64,000 nucleotides of DNA, taken from assembly GCA_963920665.1 (NCBI GenBank), contig OY987266.1, forward strand, positions 17,551,001 to 17,615,000, read 5' to 3'. Position numbers and translations under genes: made by a program. Source of the stretch: Straminergon stramineum (lineage: Eukaryota; Streptophyta; Bryopsida; Hypnales; Calliergonaceae). The notes under the pieces were generated by a model. It was not told where the DNA came from and made no database searches. It saw only the letters and a program-made list of their open reading frames with translations. Position 1 is the first letter of the stretch. Each line of letters begins with the position of its first letter. Shown one piece after another: positions 12,441-24,800 of the stretch.

Positions 12441-14428
12441 CTTGATCAAACATTATAATCTTTCAATCCATAAGTGATATAGACTATTTTTTTCCTATGA
12501 GATCCATAACGTGTCTAGTTTGAATTTGTATGGTTACAATTTAAAAAAAATTAATGAAACGTATAAGAACTTGGGCTTATTGTTTAGTTTTGAACAAACT
12601 CTATTAGCCTCAAAAAATGCCTTGAGTAGTAGAAGTTAGAGTCTAAAACAATTTGGAGATCTCTAATAAAAACCATCTTCTTCACCTACAATTGCTTTTA
12701 CACCATTATTTGAAGTTGTTTTTTTAGCAAGTTGGAGTAAATAACAAACTATTGACAAAAAACCAATAGTTAACATGCCTTTTAACTTTTGAAGGACAAG
12801 ACCTATCACTAAGGTGCCAATAATCTTGAAAGTAATCCATCGGCCACTTTTTGACCTCAATGTCCCTCCTTGGTTAAGATTTATGTGTGATGTTGTGCAC
12901 ATTGGTGCTTGATTTTCAATGAAAGTGGAGGTCCCATTGCCATATTTTAATTGTTGAAAGAGTGCACTTTATCCATTGCGGATGTTATTATATGACAAAT
13001 TTTTTTTGGCATTGCATTGACATGTTTGCTTTATTAATGGGGTTCATTGAATCAAGAAGTAGTTTTTGTAAATCTCTCTATTTTTTATGAGGACAAACCA
13101 ATAAATATAACTTAGGGTTTAAAGAAATTTAAACCAACTAAGGAGCAAGGTTTGAACATTCTTTTTTTGGTGATCCTCTAGCTTTTTTGCCTCTCCCCTT
13201 TTCATTATGCTTCATTTGCAATGCAATCTTCCAGGTCATGAAAGCTTCAACCTTGTTTTCATTTTATAACAACACATCTTTAAATCGACATGATTCAAAT
13301 TTCAAGTTTGGTATCTACTATTTTTTTCAACAATCAATTTTGTTGAAATGGTGGAAATTCACAACTTCTGTACTTTTCAAGGTAGATGCTATGAAATACA
13401 ATCTACAGTCATCCTAATTTTTAGAACTTTGTGCAATTGAGTGTCACAATTGAGTGTTGTGAATCATACCAATATACAAAAATTGGTGTTTTGCAACAAG
13501 TCTTTCTTTTCAAGATCATCTTGAAAAGAGTTGGTAATGCCTTGAGTTCTAGAATGAAAGGGTCGACAATTCACCAATCATTGTTCATAGAAGCAACATA
13601 CCACAATGTAGCTACAATAAAAATAGTCAATGGTCAACATTGACTTCTTTAGAATCTTATGATCCACATCAAGCTAATACGTTGGACCCATCTTCAACCT
13701 CTTGATGCCTGAATCCTTTCTTGCTTTATTTGCATATTTTTCCTATGTCTTCATAAATATATATTAATTACCTCAATTTCATGAAATCCATCATACAAAA
13801 AGTGTGATTTAAAAAAAGTCAAGCATTGGTTTGGATGAAGGAGAAGTTCTATGGTCAAAAAAGCCCCTAGAACCTCTCTATTCATCGTCCAAAATTCGGA
13901 GGAGCTGGGGGCTCAAAATCAAAGAAGAATCCTGGTATCCAAACTAGAAAAGACTTTGTAATCTAGTTTGAAACAAAACACCAGTAACTTAACATTTGTA
14001 ACCAACTTGGAATAGAACACCACTTCCATCAGTTGTAAAATCAAAATTCAACTCTACTTTAACAAAACAAGTCATAACCGTCACTTGTTTTTTTGCAAGG
14101 CCCACCTGAAAAACACCACCATTAGGGATTTTGTGGCTACTGTAGTAGGCCTTCAACCAACCATTCTTAATATTATCTAACCACCGCTTTTCGTCCCTCC
14201 TTTCCTGCATTATGAAGAATACCCCTTTCCGAGATTCTCAGTGAAAATTTCAATAAAAATTGCTATCTATCACGTGTCCATCTAGATGACGAAAACCAGT
14301 CCCCTCGCCACTGAAGTCTCCATATCTGTGCGAAAGTCAAGGTAACGCTGCAATAATGTCATGCTGTAGATGTGGTCACTCCCTACAATGTAAGATTTAG
14401 GGTTTAGAGGAAAGTTGGAGGTCACCAA
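12441..14428. other. Intergenic sequence before RNase T2 3' end
   Basis: No supported gene. Short open frames (12663-12902, 13187-13643, 13989-14210) show no known motif. Confidence 0.5.
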
Positions 14429-17375
14429 TTAACACTGCTCTAGAAAGTTGTGATCCACATCAAGCTCATCACCAGTTCTGTTTCCAAGAAAATGATGAAA
14501 CTCATCACCCAGTTCTGCATCACAACTGTCCAGATAGAGTTCTCGGCTTTCTTGTTCTTCATCACCAGAGAGCTTGAGCGCCATAATTTCATTCCTCGAA
14601 TTTGGATCAATGCAGAGCCTTATGGGGGAAGCAGTGGGGGAGGGGGAGGGGGAGGGGGAGCGCGGATCGAAAGCAGGAAACAAGGCATCGTCTTTCCTGC
14701 AGTTTGTATGTAAAGTAGGATTGTCTGGGCACCGGAAGGGGAGCAAACGCTTCTTGTCCAGGCAAATGTACACTTCGTAGATCTGGGAAGCTTGGTGTTG
14801 GTGATTGTGGCTGCACGTGATGATCGGATCTGCGCCAAAGACCTTCCCAAGGACCTCTTGCATGAAAGCTACGTTGTAAAACCGCCCATCAGGGTAGATT
14901 CCTACAAACCATTACATTTCAGTAAGCACACTCAGATTGAGATGAGAGTAGACGAGTAATTAGAAATGAGATACAACATAACTATAGTTGCAATGAAACG
15001 TGTAACCATTACATTTCTTGAAGCGAGATAGAGAAGAATATAAACACGTCATTACAAGTGAGATACAACATAACTATAGTTGCAATGAAACGTATAACCA
15101 TTACATTTCATCCAGCATACATCATAGTGAAGAATGCAAACGCGTAATTACAAATGAGATGCAACATAACTACCGGTATAGTTACAGTGAAACGTGTAAC
15201 CATTACATTTTATTAAGCACAGATAGAGAAGAATACAAACGCGTCATCACAAGTGAGATACAACATAACTATAGTTGCAATGAAACGTGTTTCTTGAAAC
15301 TTCGAGAAGTATGAAAAACAGGAGACGATAATTTGGTGAGGTGAATGTACTGCTTATATCTGGAATTTGGGTTTTATATCAGATGATTCAGCCTAGAGGA
15401 CCACTCAGTGGCACTCCCTCTAATATAAAGGAATATAAGTGGTTAGCCTATATGCAATACAAGTTGGAACTGTGGATTTCTTTTGAAACCGACACCCACA
15501 ACTTTCAGAAACTCATAGCATTCTTGAAGGCCAAAGAAAGGTTCATACAAGCAAGTCACTGCAGAAGAAATATTCTAATCCTAGATGCCCAGGGAGGGTT
15601 CAGTTCAAATTTTTTGTGACTGTCGTGCCACTACATTGAGTGATGACACTCAAATCAGAAGATTACTCCGAAATTGGAAAAGGGACCTAAGTTGTTCTGT
15701 TCAAGAATGTCACGAAGAGCTTTGAGTTCTGCTGTACAGCAAGTGAGAAGGAGATACCTGCATCTTTGAAGGCTTGGAGGATGTTATATTTGACATGCAG
15801 TTGGATTGCTGTCTGAAAATAGTAGACTTGCTGCATCCCAGAGCAAATCCCGTGTTTCTTCCATCCATGCACGTACAACATGTCCGGATAGTTGGGGCAT
15901 TGCATCGCTACCCAGTGCTTCTGCAGCGACCTTTCTAGTTCATAACTTATCTGCACAATGCAATTGCGTCACACACATTACCATCAACCAAAATCGTTTG
16001 ATTCCACTTCGTTTTAGCCCATGATTCCACCCAAGTGCAGGACCAAAATGGAGACTACATGCTATAGCAACTTAGCCACAAGAGGGCCTTCTATCTTGTA
16101 ACATCAGGGTCTGTTTACACTTCATGTTTGAAGTGGTGTTATCAAAGCGAATCAAGTTCAAAGGTGTACAGTCAGGTCCAATAATCTTACTAATTTTTCT
16201 TCCCAGGCAGATTCAGCTAGCAAAAAGTTCATGAAATTTAGGAAGCTCTAGCATACTAAAAAATGGACAGATTCCAAACCGCAGATTGCATTGAAATTAT
16301 AGTGAAGAGTATTCGAATATCATACAATAACTTCTAAAGAAGTGGAGGCAAGCTCATGGTATGTATGAAGAAGTTAGTTTGGTTTCCTAATTCATCACAG
16401 ATAATAATTCATCACAGATAATGGTTGGAAGATAGTCAAAGATTTGCTGCAACATAGGAGCAGACCGATGAACAAGCAAGAAATAATACAAATAATTCAA
16501 TTCGTATGAGATCAAGTATCTCTAAAGCAATTGCAAATGCTCATTTCTAAGATGCCCAATAAAATGCAAGCTATAATTTTAGCAAAGATTGACAACTCTA
16601 GATAGTAGATAGTGTATAGAAAAGATTCAAATTATTGTATGATTTTGAGTTTCACATGTATATATTTGTTATGATGATCAATTACTCTTCACTACAATTC
16701 CAACTACTCTTCACAACAATTCCAACGCAATTTGCGGTTTGAAAATCTGTCCATTTTTGAGAATGCTAGAGCTTCTTGAAGTTCATGAACTTTTTGTTGA
16801 ATCTGCCTGGGAACAAAATCCTTAAGATTATTGGACCCGCAAGTACATACAGTATATTCATTCCTGAGACCTTGGCTATTACCACTCTTAGTAAGATTTG
16901 AATGAGCCATTCGCATGTGCTTTTTAGGGTTTAGGGCTTAGAGGGGGGGAGAGCATCTACCCTCCTATAACTTGTAGAACTACAAAAGCAAGGCCCCGTT
17001 CCTTTGAAATGCACTGGCCACAGACCATGGATTCCAAACCGAGCAGCAGGCAGGGGTAGACTGGATGAAAAGCAACACCCTCTTGTGCAAAACGCTCCAG
17101 GCCACTGCAAATTCACCCCCGCTCACAAAATTAGGGTTTCAATTTCTAATTCTTGAGCAATGATTCTGAATGCAACAACTAAGGAAGAAGATACTGGAAG
17201 GGACCTGACCATAATTCCTCTCTTCCAGTCCTTCAAATAGAAACCACTGGGTGAGAAATAATGACATCCCCAACCTTACCTGTTGCACGAAGTAGAAGTA
17301 ATCGAAGCTCCCATCCGGTCTGTTATCACAAAAACGGTCGGAATTGGCTTCAGTACAGACGAGCAATAAGCTCAT
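14429..17375 (-). CDS. RNase T2 family protein (S-like), CAS II glutamate replaced, C-terminal tail
   Basis: Four coding exons on the minus strand: 17375-17280, 17104-16961, 15950-15758, 14901-14429, about 301 residues. Splice sites are CAG/GT-type with matching phases. Exon 1 ends with FDYFYFVQQ and exon 2 opens WPGAFC, the usual N-terminal RNase T2 block. Exon 2 has the first active-site motif FGIHGLWP. Exon 3 has the second as VHGWKKHGICS; the family normally has HEWxKHG, so the catalytic Glu is Gly (GGA codon) while the His is kept. Exon 4 has YPDGRFYNVAF and QIYEVYICLD, then a Pro/Ser hinge (RSPSPSPSPTASP) and an acidic tail of roughly 60 residues not usual in the family. Active members are secretory or vacuolar endoribonucleases; activity here is doubtful. 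The N terminus is uncertain: the first in-frame ATG gives a short hydrophobic start, and a good acceptor at about 17410 would allow an upstream exon. Confidence 0.8.
14908..15300. repeat. Four-copy ~97-bp tandem repeat in the last RNase T2 intron
   Basis: The phrase ACCATTACATTT recurs at 14908, 15005, 15097 and 15199 (spacing 97, 92, 102), each followed by a degenerate unit containing GAGATACAACATAACTA and AATGAAACGTGTAACC. The array starts directly next to the acceptor of the last exon (exon begins at 14901). A 98-codon plus-strand reading frame across it is a by-product of the repeats. Confidence 0.85.
16170..16925. repeat. Imperfect ~150-200-bp inverted repeat within RNase T2 intron 2
   Basis: The block at about 16175-16345 reappears in reverse complement at about 16635-16850. 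Shared stretches include GGTCCAATAATCTTA, CCCAGGCAGATTCA, AAAAAGTTCATGAA, AGCTCTAGCAT and AATGGACAGATT. The two arms are about 300 bp apart. The right arm, read on the minus strand, is open for about 70 codons with protein-like composition (for example RQIQQKVHELQEALAF), but I do not recognise it and it does not fit the RNase T2 reading frame. It may be an inverted gene-fragment duplication or a foldback element. Confidence 0.75.
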
Positions 17376-18858
17376 CGTCCATGCTTGCAAAATTCCAAAG
17401 CCATAGCTCTGCAGCAAATCAGCGTGTGCTCGAATTTAGGGTTATAAGAGAGTGTTAATTTAGGGTTGCAGCAAAAATTCAACATACAAGCAGGATTGGC
17501 CGTTGAATTCAATTTCTCTATAGCATCGCATCATAGCTAGCGATTTTTGTAAGGCCACATCCGGCAGTAGAGAGCAATTTGAAAGAGTAACCCTAAATTG
17601 TATTGAGAGCTTTACATTTGACCAAAAAGTTGGAGGTCGGTTGGTCATCACTGTTACGATGTCCTCAGTGAATCAAAATGTTTCCGAAGTGGTTCCTGCA
17701 CTGCAATCTGCGTGAAGCTCTCGAAGCTCGCCATCGAGCAAATCGTGAACCCCTACATTGTGGTCTCCTGCTGTAACTTCTACAAGACCAAGGATTCATG
17801 CTTTTGAAACGACCAATACGATTGTCTATTCCGTGAAGAATCAATAATTCAGTTGGAGGCAAATTTTATAACACAGAAATCAACGATGAACACATGTTGG
17901 TCAGAAAATTACATAAAACTGAACCAAAATAAGGGACCTAATTAGGGCCGCTTGGTCCTTAAGAAGTTGAGACATCTTGAAGTAAGCCAGAACCATACCA
18001 TGCACTCCGAACTACAGCGGCGTTAGAAATTCTGTATATTCTGATTTCATGCGAGCGAAGGCAACAAGCGCACTGGCCTTCGACAATGCATTGCGTTTGA
18101 AACTTCGTCTTGCAATCACTTGCTGACAAATTGAGGAAGTCTAGCAGAAACCCTAATTGAAGCGGCCAGTGAAGAGACAACTCCTCGGACGTGCCTATTG
18201 GGTTCCATTACAACCAGAGCTTGGCACTACGAATTGAGCCTCAAAACATGCACAAAGCTTTTGCTGCAAGGATGTGACCTTGTTGCAACTCACAAGCAGA
18301 AGCATAGGAACTCGATAATAGTGAAGCTACAAACTGGGAACCACAACATTCTTAGAAAGCAAACAAGCTGCTAACTCGCTGCTAATTCAAAGAAGAATCT
18401 AGGTATCTAAGATGCTCCAATTCTGTAAAATCTTTCTTTAACAGACTCACATCCTGAGTTGAAGAAAGAAAACGTCGGTGCTTAGCCAAATTGAGGAACT
18501 GCCAACCACAATGCAATAAGGGTGGGGTGTAAAAGACCACCATGATCAAAGATTAATGTGATCAAATCAATCAACAACGATCACGTAGAATGTGCCTTCT
18601 TTGGTTCATTCACTGAATGTCTATCATACTGACAAGTATGTTCTACATAACAAATTCTATCAAAATCGAAACTAGAAACTAACACGTATGGTGAAGTTAC
18701 TAACAGTAAGACCAACCATAATTCCAATTACTCACAAGCACCCCAAACAAGGGGTGTTTCTTCTGATATTCACAGACTAAATTTCACATTGGTCATCATG
18801 AGTCTTGCACAGAAAGGTTTAGCAACGACATGAGAAAGAGCAACATGAGCATTCGGAA
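17376..18858. other. Intergenic: RNase T2 upstream region and GC6 3' flank
   Basis: No supported gene. Both neighbours are on the minus strand, so this holds the 3' flank of GC6 and the promoter/leader of RNase T2. Several TTAGGGTTT-type teloboxes occur near 17430-17600. Short minus-strand open frames (17460-17862, 17959-18180) match no family I know; some could be leader exons of the RNase gene. Confidence 0.5.
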
Positions 18859-21800
18859 TTAATGATCGTCATCATCTTCGTCGTCGTCGTCATCGTCTGC
18901 TGCTCCCTCAGGATCTCCAATACCTTCCAGTAGGGTGTCAACATCTTCACCAAGTTCGCGTAATCGGCCACTTAACCTCTCCACTTTGGCCTCTTCCTGA
19001 CCCAGGCACACCAGCAATTCATTCAACTCCACTTCGCTCTCCTTCTGGGCCTCTTTTCGACCTTCGGCTCGTGCAGCCTCGAGTTCATCATGAGACGGTG
19101 ACACAGGAACCACCCCACCAGTTTGCACAGCTGCTTTGAGTGTCTTGGTCTCTTCTTCGAGACGGTAATTCTCCTGTTCCAAAGCGTTGTATGCGTCAGA
19201 GAGGCCCTTGAAATCATTTTCTTTCTCAGCAGCCAACTGTTTGTATTGTTGGTACTCCTTTTCAATTTCATTCTTCTCGTCACGAAGTGTGTCCGCCCAC
19301 TGTTGGGCAACTTCCAGTTGCTGCTTTAGCGTCTCCACTTCTGCCCTGTTTACAGATGCTCCATTTCTTTCGCGAATTGTAGAGGCAAGGGAACTGTCGC
19401 CTCCAAGTTGTGAGCCTCCTGCCTTGTTGAGTAGCAAATCGTTTGTGATGGCCGAATTCTTCTCAAGGAGTTCCTGAAGACGCCGCTTGGAACGTTAGAC
19501 TTGGCATACACATAAATTCTGATAACGAAACAGACAAATCTCTAAAATCTAGTCTGGCATTACACTACCAATAGTCAATAAAGCACTGCCATTCAAATAA
19601 AATCATTTTAGGGCAAATCAATGTCTGGAAATAATATATGTCAAATGTCGGGCAGCGATTCGGTCAGACTCGCAAATCTCAATTAGTGATAGAAAAATGC
19701 TTGAAAGAGATTAAAAAAACTCATAAAAACCACCTTCATAATGAACTCTAACATCTGAAATCGTCTCAAAAACATTCAAAACATAACGTAAATCAGAAAT
19801 TTGGCTTTTGAATGACCATCGATCAACGAGAAAAAGTAAAATAATATAAATAAATATATAATGATCGAGGGCCTGTCAATGGTCAAGATTTAATAATACA
19901 GGGAGTTAGTTAAATTCAAGATTCACTGATGCATTGAACATCCTGGTCAATATGCATGCACAAGACAACAGAGGTTTTAGATTCTCTCAAAGACCTACCT
20001 GGAGCTCATGAGCTTGTGCCTGCAACAACGACTTTAGGCGAAGGCTATATTCTGCATCAGTCTCTCCTTTCTTTGGTTCGAAAACTTTCAAATCCACAAC
20101 GATCCGGGTCCTGGGGCGAGAAAACAAATCCACAACTCTCTCCTTGATAAGCGGCTCTAGTTTCTTCAGGAAAGAAATAAACTCAGCATCATAAAAGGTG
20201 GTGACCAATGGCTCCTCTTGTCCTTCACCGAACATCTGGACTTGCTGCTGCTGACTAAACGGGACAGAAACCATTCCATCTCCAGCTGCAGCAGCTGCGG
20301 CTGTTGATCTCGTCAGCGCTTTGGGAAGCCTGGATGAAGACATTGCAGAAGCGAAAAGGGAGCTTTTTTCCATCTGTTCCCACTTGGAAAAGAAAGTTGT
20401 GAGGCCAACTCTTTGGCTAACCAGGTCCACGACGGCTGATGAGTCTTTTGCATTTTCCTCGGAGTTGAAGATTATGCACGCGCCCAGCAGAACAGCTGCC
20501 AGTCCTGCAACGTGTACACTTGCTGGGGTCCCGGTACTTCCTAGAAGCTCAATCAAGTAGGGAAGATGAGCAGGCTCCTCCATAAGCGCAGTAACAGCTG
20601 GTGGGCATTCAACAACCCAAGTAACCAACAGTCGCAGAAACACTGGTTGAAGCCAGACCGACCCAGGGTTTTGTTGATTAGAAGTATTTGTGGGTGATGC
20701 GGCCGCAAGGTATTTCATACAACGAGGCATCAAGAGCTCGGGGGGCGTCAGGGAGGAAGCAGGAATCTCAAGCGGAATCTTCAACACCTAATGAGGATAA
20801 CACATACGAATATTCAGAATGCATAATTGAGCGCCAGCATAGAACACGATGCTTGAGACTGTAGTATAGAAGATCCGCTGTGCAGACACAGCGTTTTGTA
20901 GGGTATGGAAGGCGACGAAGTCCTATCCAAAGTATAGAGAACCCTACTGGATTCAAAAAATCCAAGGGTCAATGAGATTAACCCCTAGGAAACCGCTTTT
21001 CGTGAAAACACTATTAGACCCTGAACAGGACCGCCTGCACTGCCGATCAGTCATTCCGGTCTTATCACGGACCCTACTTGCTCCGCTCTATAAAGTTGTT
21101 GATCTATGAGTATGAAGAGCACCCTGAAGCTGATTGAGGGGCCTTCTAAGCATCGGGCTCAGAGGAAGAAACCCTATAGCATGCTGGGTTTCCTCCTCCG
21201 GTAATCTGTTGTACAACTAGCCAAATATTTAAATAAGTGATTCTGATTGTCGCAAAAAGTGTTGTTGTAATAGAATGACAAAAAACCCCATCATATTCCA
21301 TCGTACCAATTCATCTCCATCCTGCACCAAGTTGAAGATAAGATATTTAAAGAAGAGAGAAGTGAAGTACATACTCGCTCTTTACATTGAACATTGTCCT
21401 TCAAAATATGCGACAGTACGCTAGCTGCCCTACAGCTCGCCTGTAAAAAACATCATTATGTAAGCAACTCTGCACAGCCTTTAGGTCAAATATACCAAGA
21501 GAGCAAGTCAAATGCTGTCAGGACCCAATGAGAGTAGGCAGGACTAAACACACTAGCACAGAAATCCTGCGATTAACGAAGTATAGCCAATAGAATACAA
21601 GGAAACAAGGCTGCAGCTGAGGCATTACAGAAATTCTGTTCTAGTAATCCCACATGCACCCTCCTACCAAATTATTGCTTAATCGACATAAAATACTATA
21701 ATACTGACCTCCAAATCATTCCGTCCATCACTGGAGATAAGAGCCCCCACAAGCATACTGCACGATATAACAGGGAAGTCAGGAACATGCAACGAGGCAA

Positions 21801-24800
21801 CTGAAGAAATCTAGACAGAAATCTGAGTATATCCAGTTAGGTTCACAGCAATGACCTCCCAAACGAGAGACGACTTTCATCTTCCAGTGAATGACCATCC
21901 TCTTGGGCAATAGATTGTGGGATTGGAGTTATAGTAGATGCGAGCAAGGTCTGCCCGTCTGGATTTCCCTGCAACCAAAACATTTCAACATTCAAAGGTT
22001 GCATCTCCATAAAATCCTGCACTTACTATGTTAATCATAAACCACACTGAAATCATGCCTAGAGTTACAACTGGCATGCCCAGAATGCTAAGGATTAGTA
22101 GCTACGATAATTGAAACAATGCGAACATGACAAGATGCCCAAAGAATCAGCTCATGTGAAGACGAGGCAAATATGATTGAAAGCAAATCCAGCTACTCAG
22201 AGAGTTATTCAAATCAGAAGTATCACCTCACAAAAGCACTTGACCACATATTCAGCTGCAATACACTCGCTCAAATTTGTGGCTTGCAATAAAGCTCTCA
22301 AAACCCGGTTTAATGCCGGTTCCGTGTCAGTCTCTTCTCCTAAGATTTTGCTGCCAAGAAGGTCCCGATTGTCAGGATGCCCAACCACCAAATCACCAAT
22401 GCATCTTAGCGCCTGCAACAACAACAACAACCAAGATTACTTTCAGGCGCCAAGAACGGAAAAGAGAAAAAGCATAGATTCGTGATGTTTAACCTGACAA
22501 CCCGCATTTTACGAAAGTAAATACCTCGATTTTCAAATAAAGAAACTTTCGGCATATACTTGATATAATAAGACGAACTGATTTGAATATCTAGCATACC
22601 GCGCAACGGATGGCCACGGGTCCCACTCGTCCTTCCACGGAGAGTGCAAGCAAAATGTCCAGAAGTTTGTTCTACATAAATTACACAGATAAGTCGGGTA
22701 AATACAAATACAAATACAAAGTTTCAAAATCAACAACAATAACCGGCAACTGCTTATACAAGATATCTCACGATCAACCTTCAATTTACATGATCCAAAA
22801 GAAAATGTGCTTTCTGACCCAGAACTTGGTATACAGCATTGTCAACAGGCGTGAGAAGAACCTGAGCAAATAGCGTTTGATTGGCCACAATATTTGCATC
22901 TTTCCCAGGCTTGGCATCGTGACCACCGGCAAGCAAAAGCGCAACAGTCTCCAGTGCACATAGCAAATTAATAGACTGTCGTCTCAACCAATTCAAAATA
23001 GGTTAGCACCATGCTATAGTCGTTCTCAATCTCCACACATTCATTGCTGCTGAATAAAAGATCTGATATCAGCGCCAATCGAGCATCGTGAATTCAATTT
23101 ATCAAAGTAGCTGATCAGGACAGATAGAAAAATTTACCTTCTGCTGGGTAAAGCTATCCGCAATGCCTTTTCGTAACTTAAGGAGATGAGCAACATTTTG
23201 CAACCCTAAGGTCTCCCTTAAGTATATCTGCAGCCCACTTCACCATAAGATTCATTTACCATATTTCTCAAGTTCCCTCTGTCATTTACCATGAAAGATT
23301 CATCTAAACGCATCATACATCAGACGTTGGGAGAAGACAGTAGACAGCGGACCCAGACAGCAAAGTAACATAGTGAAACTGCTAACCTGATTAGAGGGAT
23401 TGCTGCGCAAGAGATTGTTGAGAAGCTCCAAACAATCCTGGAATATGGGTGGCAATTAAAGGGCTATCATCACCATGTATATTTCGATCAAACAACAAAA
23501 GAGCAGAAAATGCAATCTTCAAAGACAATCCAATGACAAAACAATTGCCATTCTGGATAACTACTAAAAATCTGAAAAGAAAGTGAGATGTGTACTTGCA
23601 CGATGATGCCTCCTTCAGAGCCTCCTTCCTCTTTGATAATGTTGAACAGGCGATCATAAGCACCTTCAAACACCACTATTTTTTGTATTTCCTGTGCACA
23701 CTCAGGAGCTCCTTATATTAAATACTACTGTGAATGCAATAACAATGAATAAGATAAATTTCCAACTGGAACCCTGCTGCATACACATTACTCCCAAACT
23801 GAATCATCTTTAACTTTAAACGATTAGGTCCATACAACTGAACGACACTAAAGATTTCAAGCAATACTCAAGTACGAATAGATTTACCTCCCAATGCCAA
23901 GAAGAAAATAATAAATAGATCTCACAATTTAAACCTTCGTCTTAATTCTTCACAAGAAAAATTCTGTATTACATAATTAGGGAATGGTGATGCTGATTGC
24001 ATCTTAGAAACATTCACGTTGTGAGAAACAACCCCAAAATAGAAATAATGCTCTTAAACATGGTACCGTTTTTTGATTCGATATTTTGGTGCTCTCTCAA
24101 GTCATGTTGTCTTAATAAGGGATAAAACAAGAAGATCTAGATTGAAATTTTGATAGACGTCAAAACATAAGTAAGCACATCAGGGTGTAACTCAATGCAT
24201 ATGATTGCACAAAAGGGTGGCATACCTCTGCAGACCGTGTAAGGTACGCCAATACGATCAATGCTTCATTGCGTATAACCTAAATCAAAAGCAGAATAAA
24301 AATGCAAACACGAAGGTAAATCAAAACGTTAAAATTACATCACGATCTCTATTTCAAAACAAACCTTCAACAAGAAACGATTACCCGACCACAAAAAGGA
24401 CACAGGGTGTGGAAGGACACATCACGAAAAATTGTCCAGCAACAGACATGGATAAGCAGGCTAAGCAACCTAGCTTACAGCATAATAGCACCGTCGTAAC
24501 TTATTGACTGACGACCCACTAACAATGGGAGAGCAATATAAGGACTTCTACTGCGATAAAGCAACGAGATCAAAGGTGTCCCTCATACGTCCCTTTATAT
24601 CCAACAAAAGATTTGGTGCTTCAAACAACAAAATTGCAAGTTTTCCACCATCACTGAAATACCCCACTATCTCCTCTCAAGTAAAATAGATGTTGTGACC
24701 AGGAGGTGATGAGATCGACCAACAATCGAAAATGGTCCATGTAAGATTCTCAACAACTCCAGGTACCTGCACTGATGCCAGACTACTAACCACACAAAAA

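Noticed and set aside
14450..14816. Plus- and minus-strand frames over the RNase T2 last exon, some Gly- or Pro-rich
   Set aside because: Shadows of the real exon and of the GGGGGA repeat.
14908..15300. CRISPR-like spaced repeat
   Set aside because: Units are adjacent and degenerate over their whole ~97 bp, without unique spacers, and lie in a plant intron.
16704..16916. Extra RNase T2 exon between the two active-site exons
   Set aside because: Flanking exons already join in phase, the sequence has no RNase T2 block, and it is one arm of an inverted repeat.
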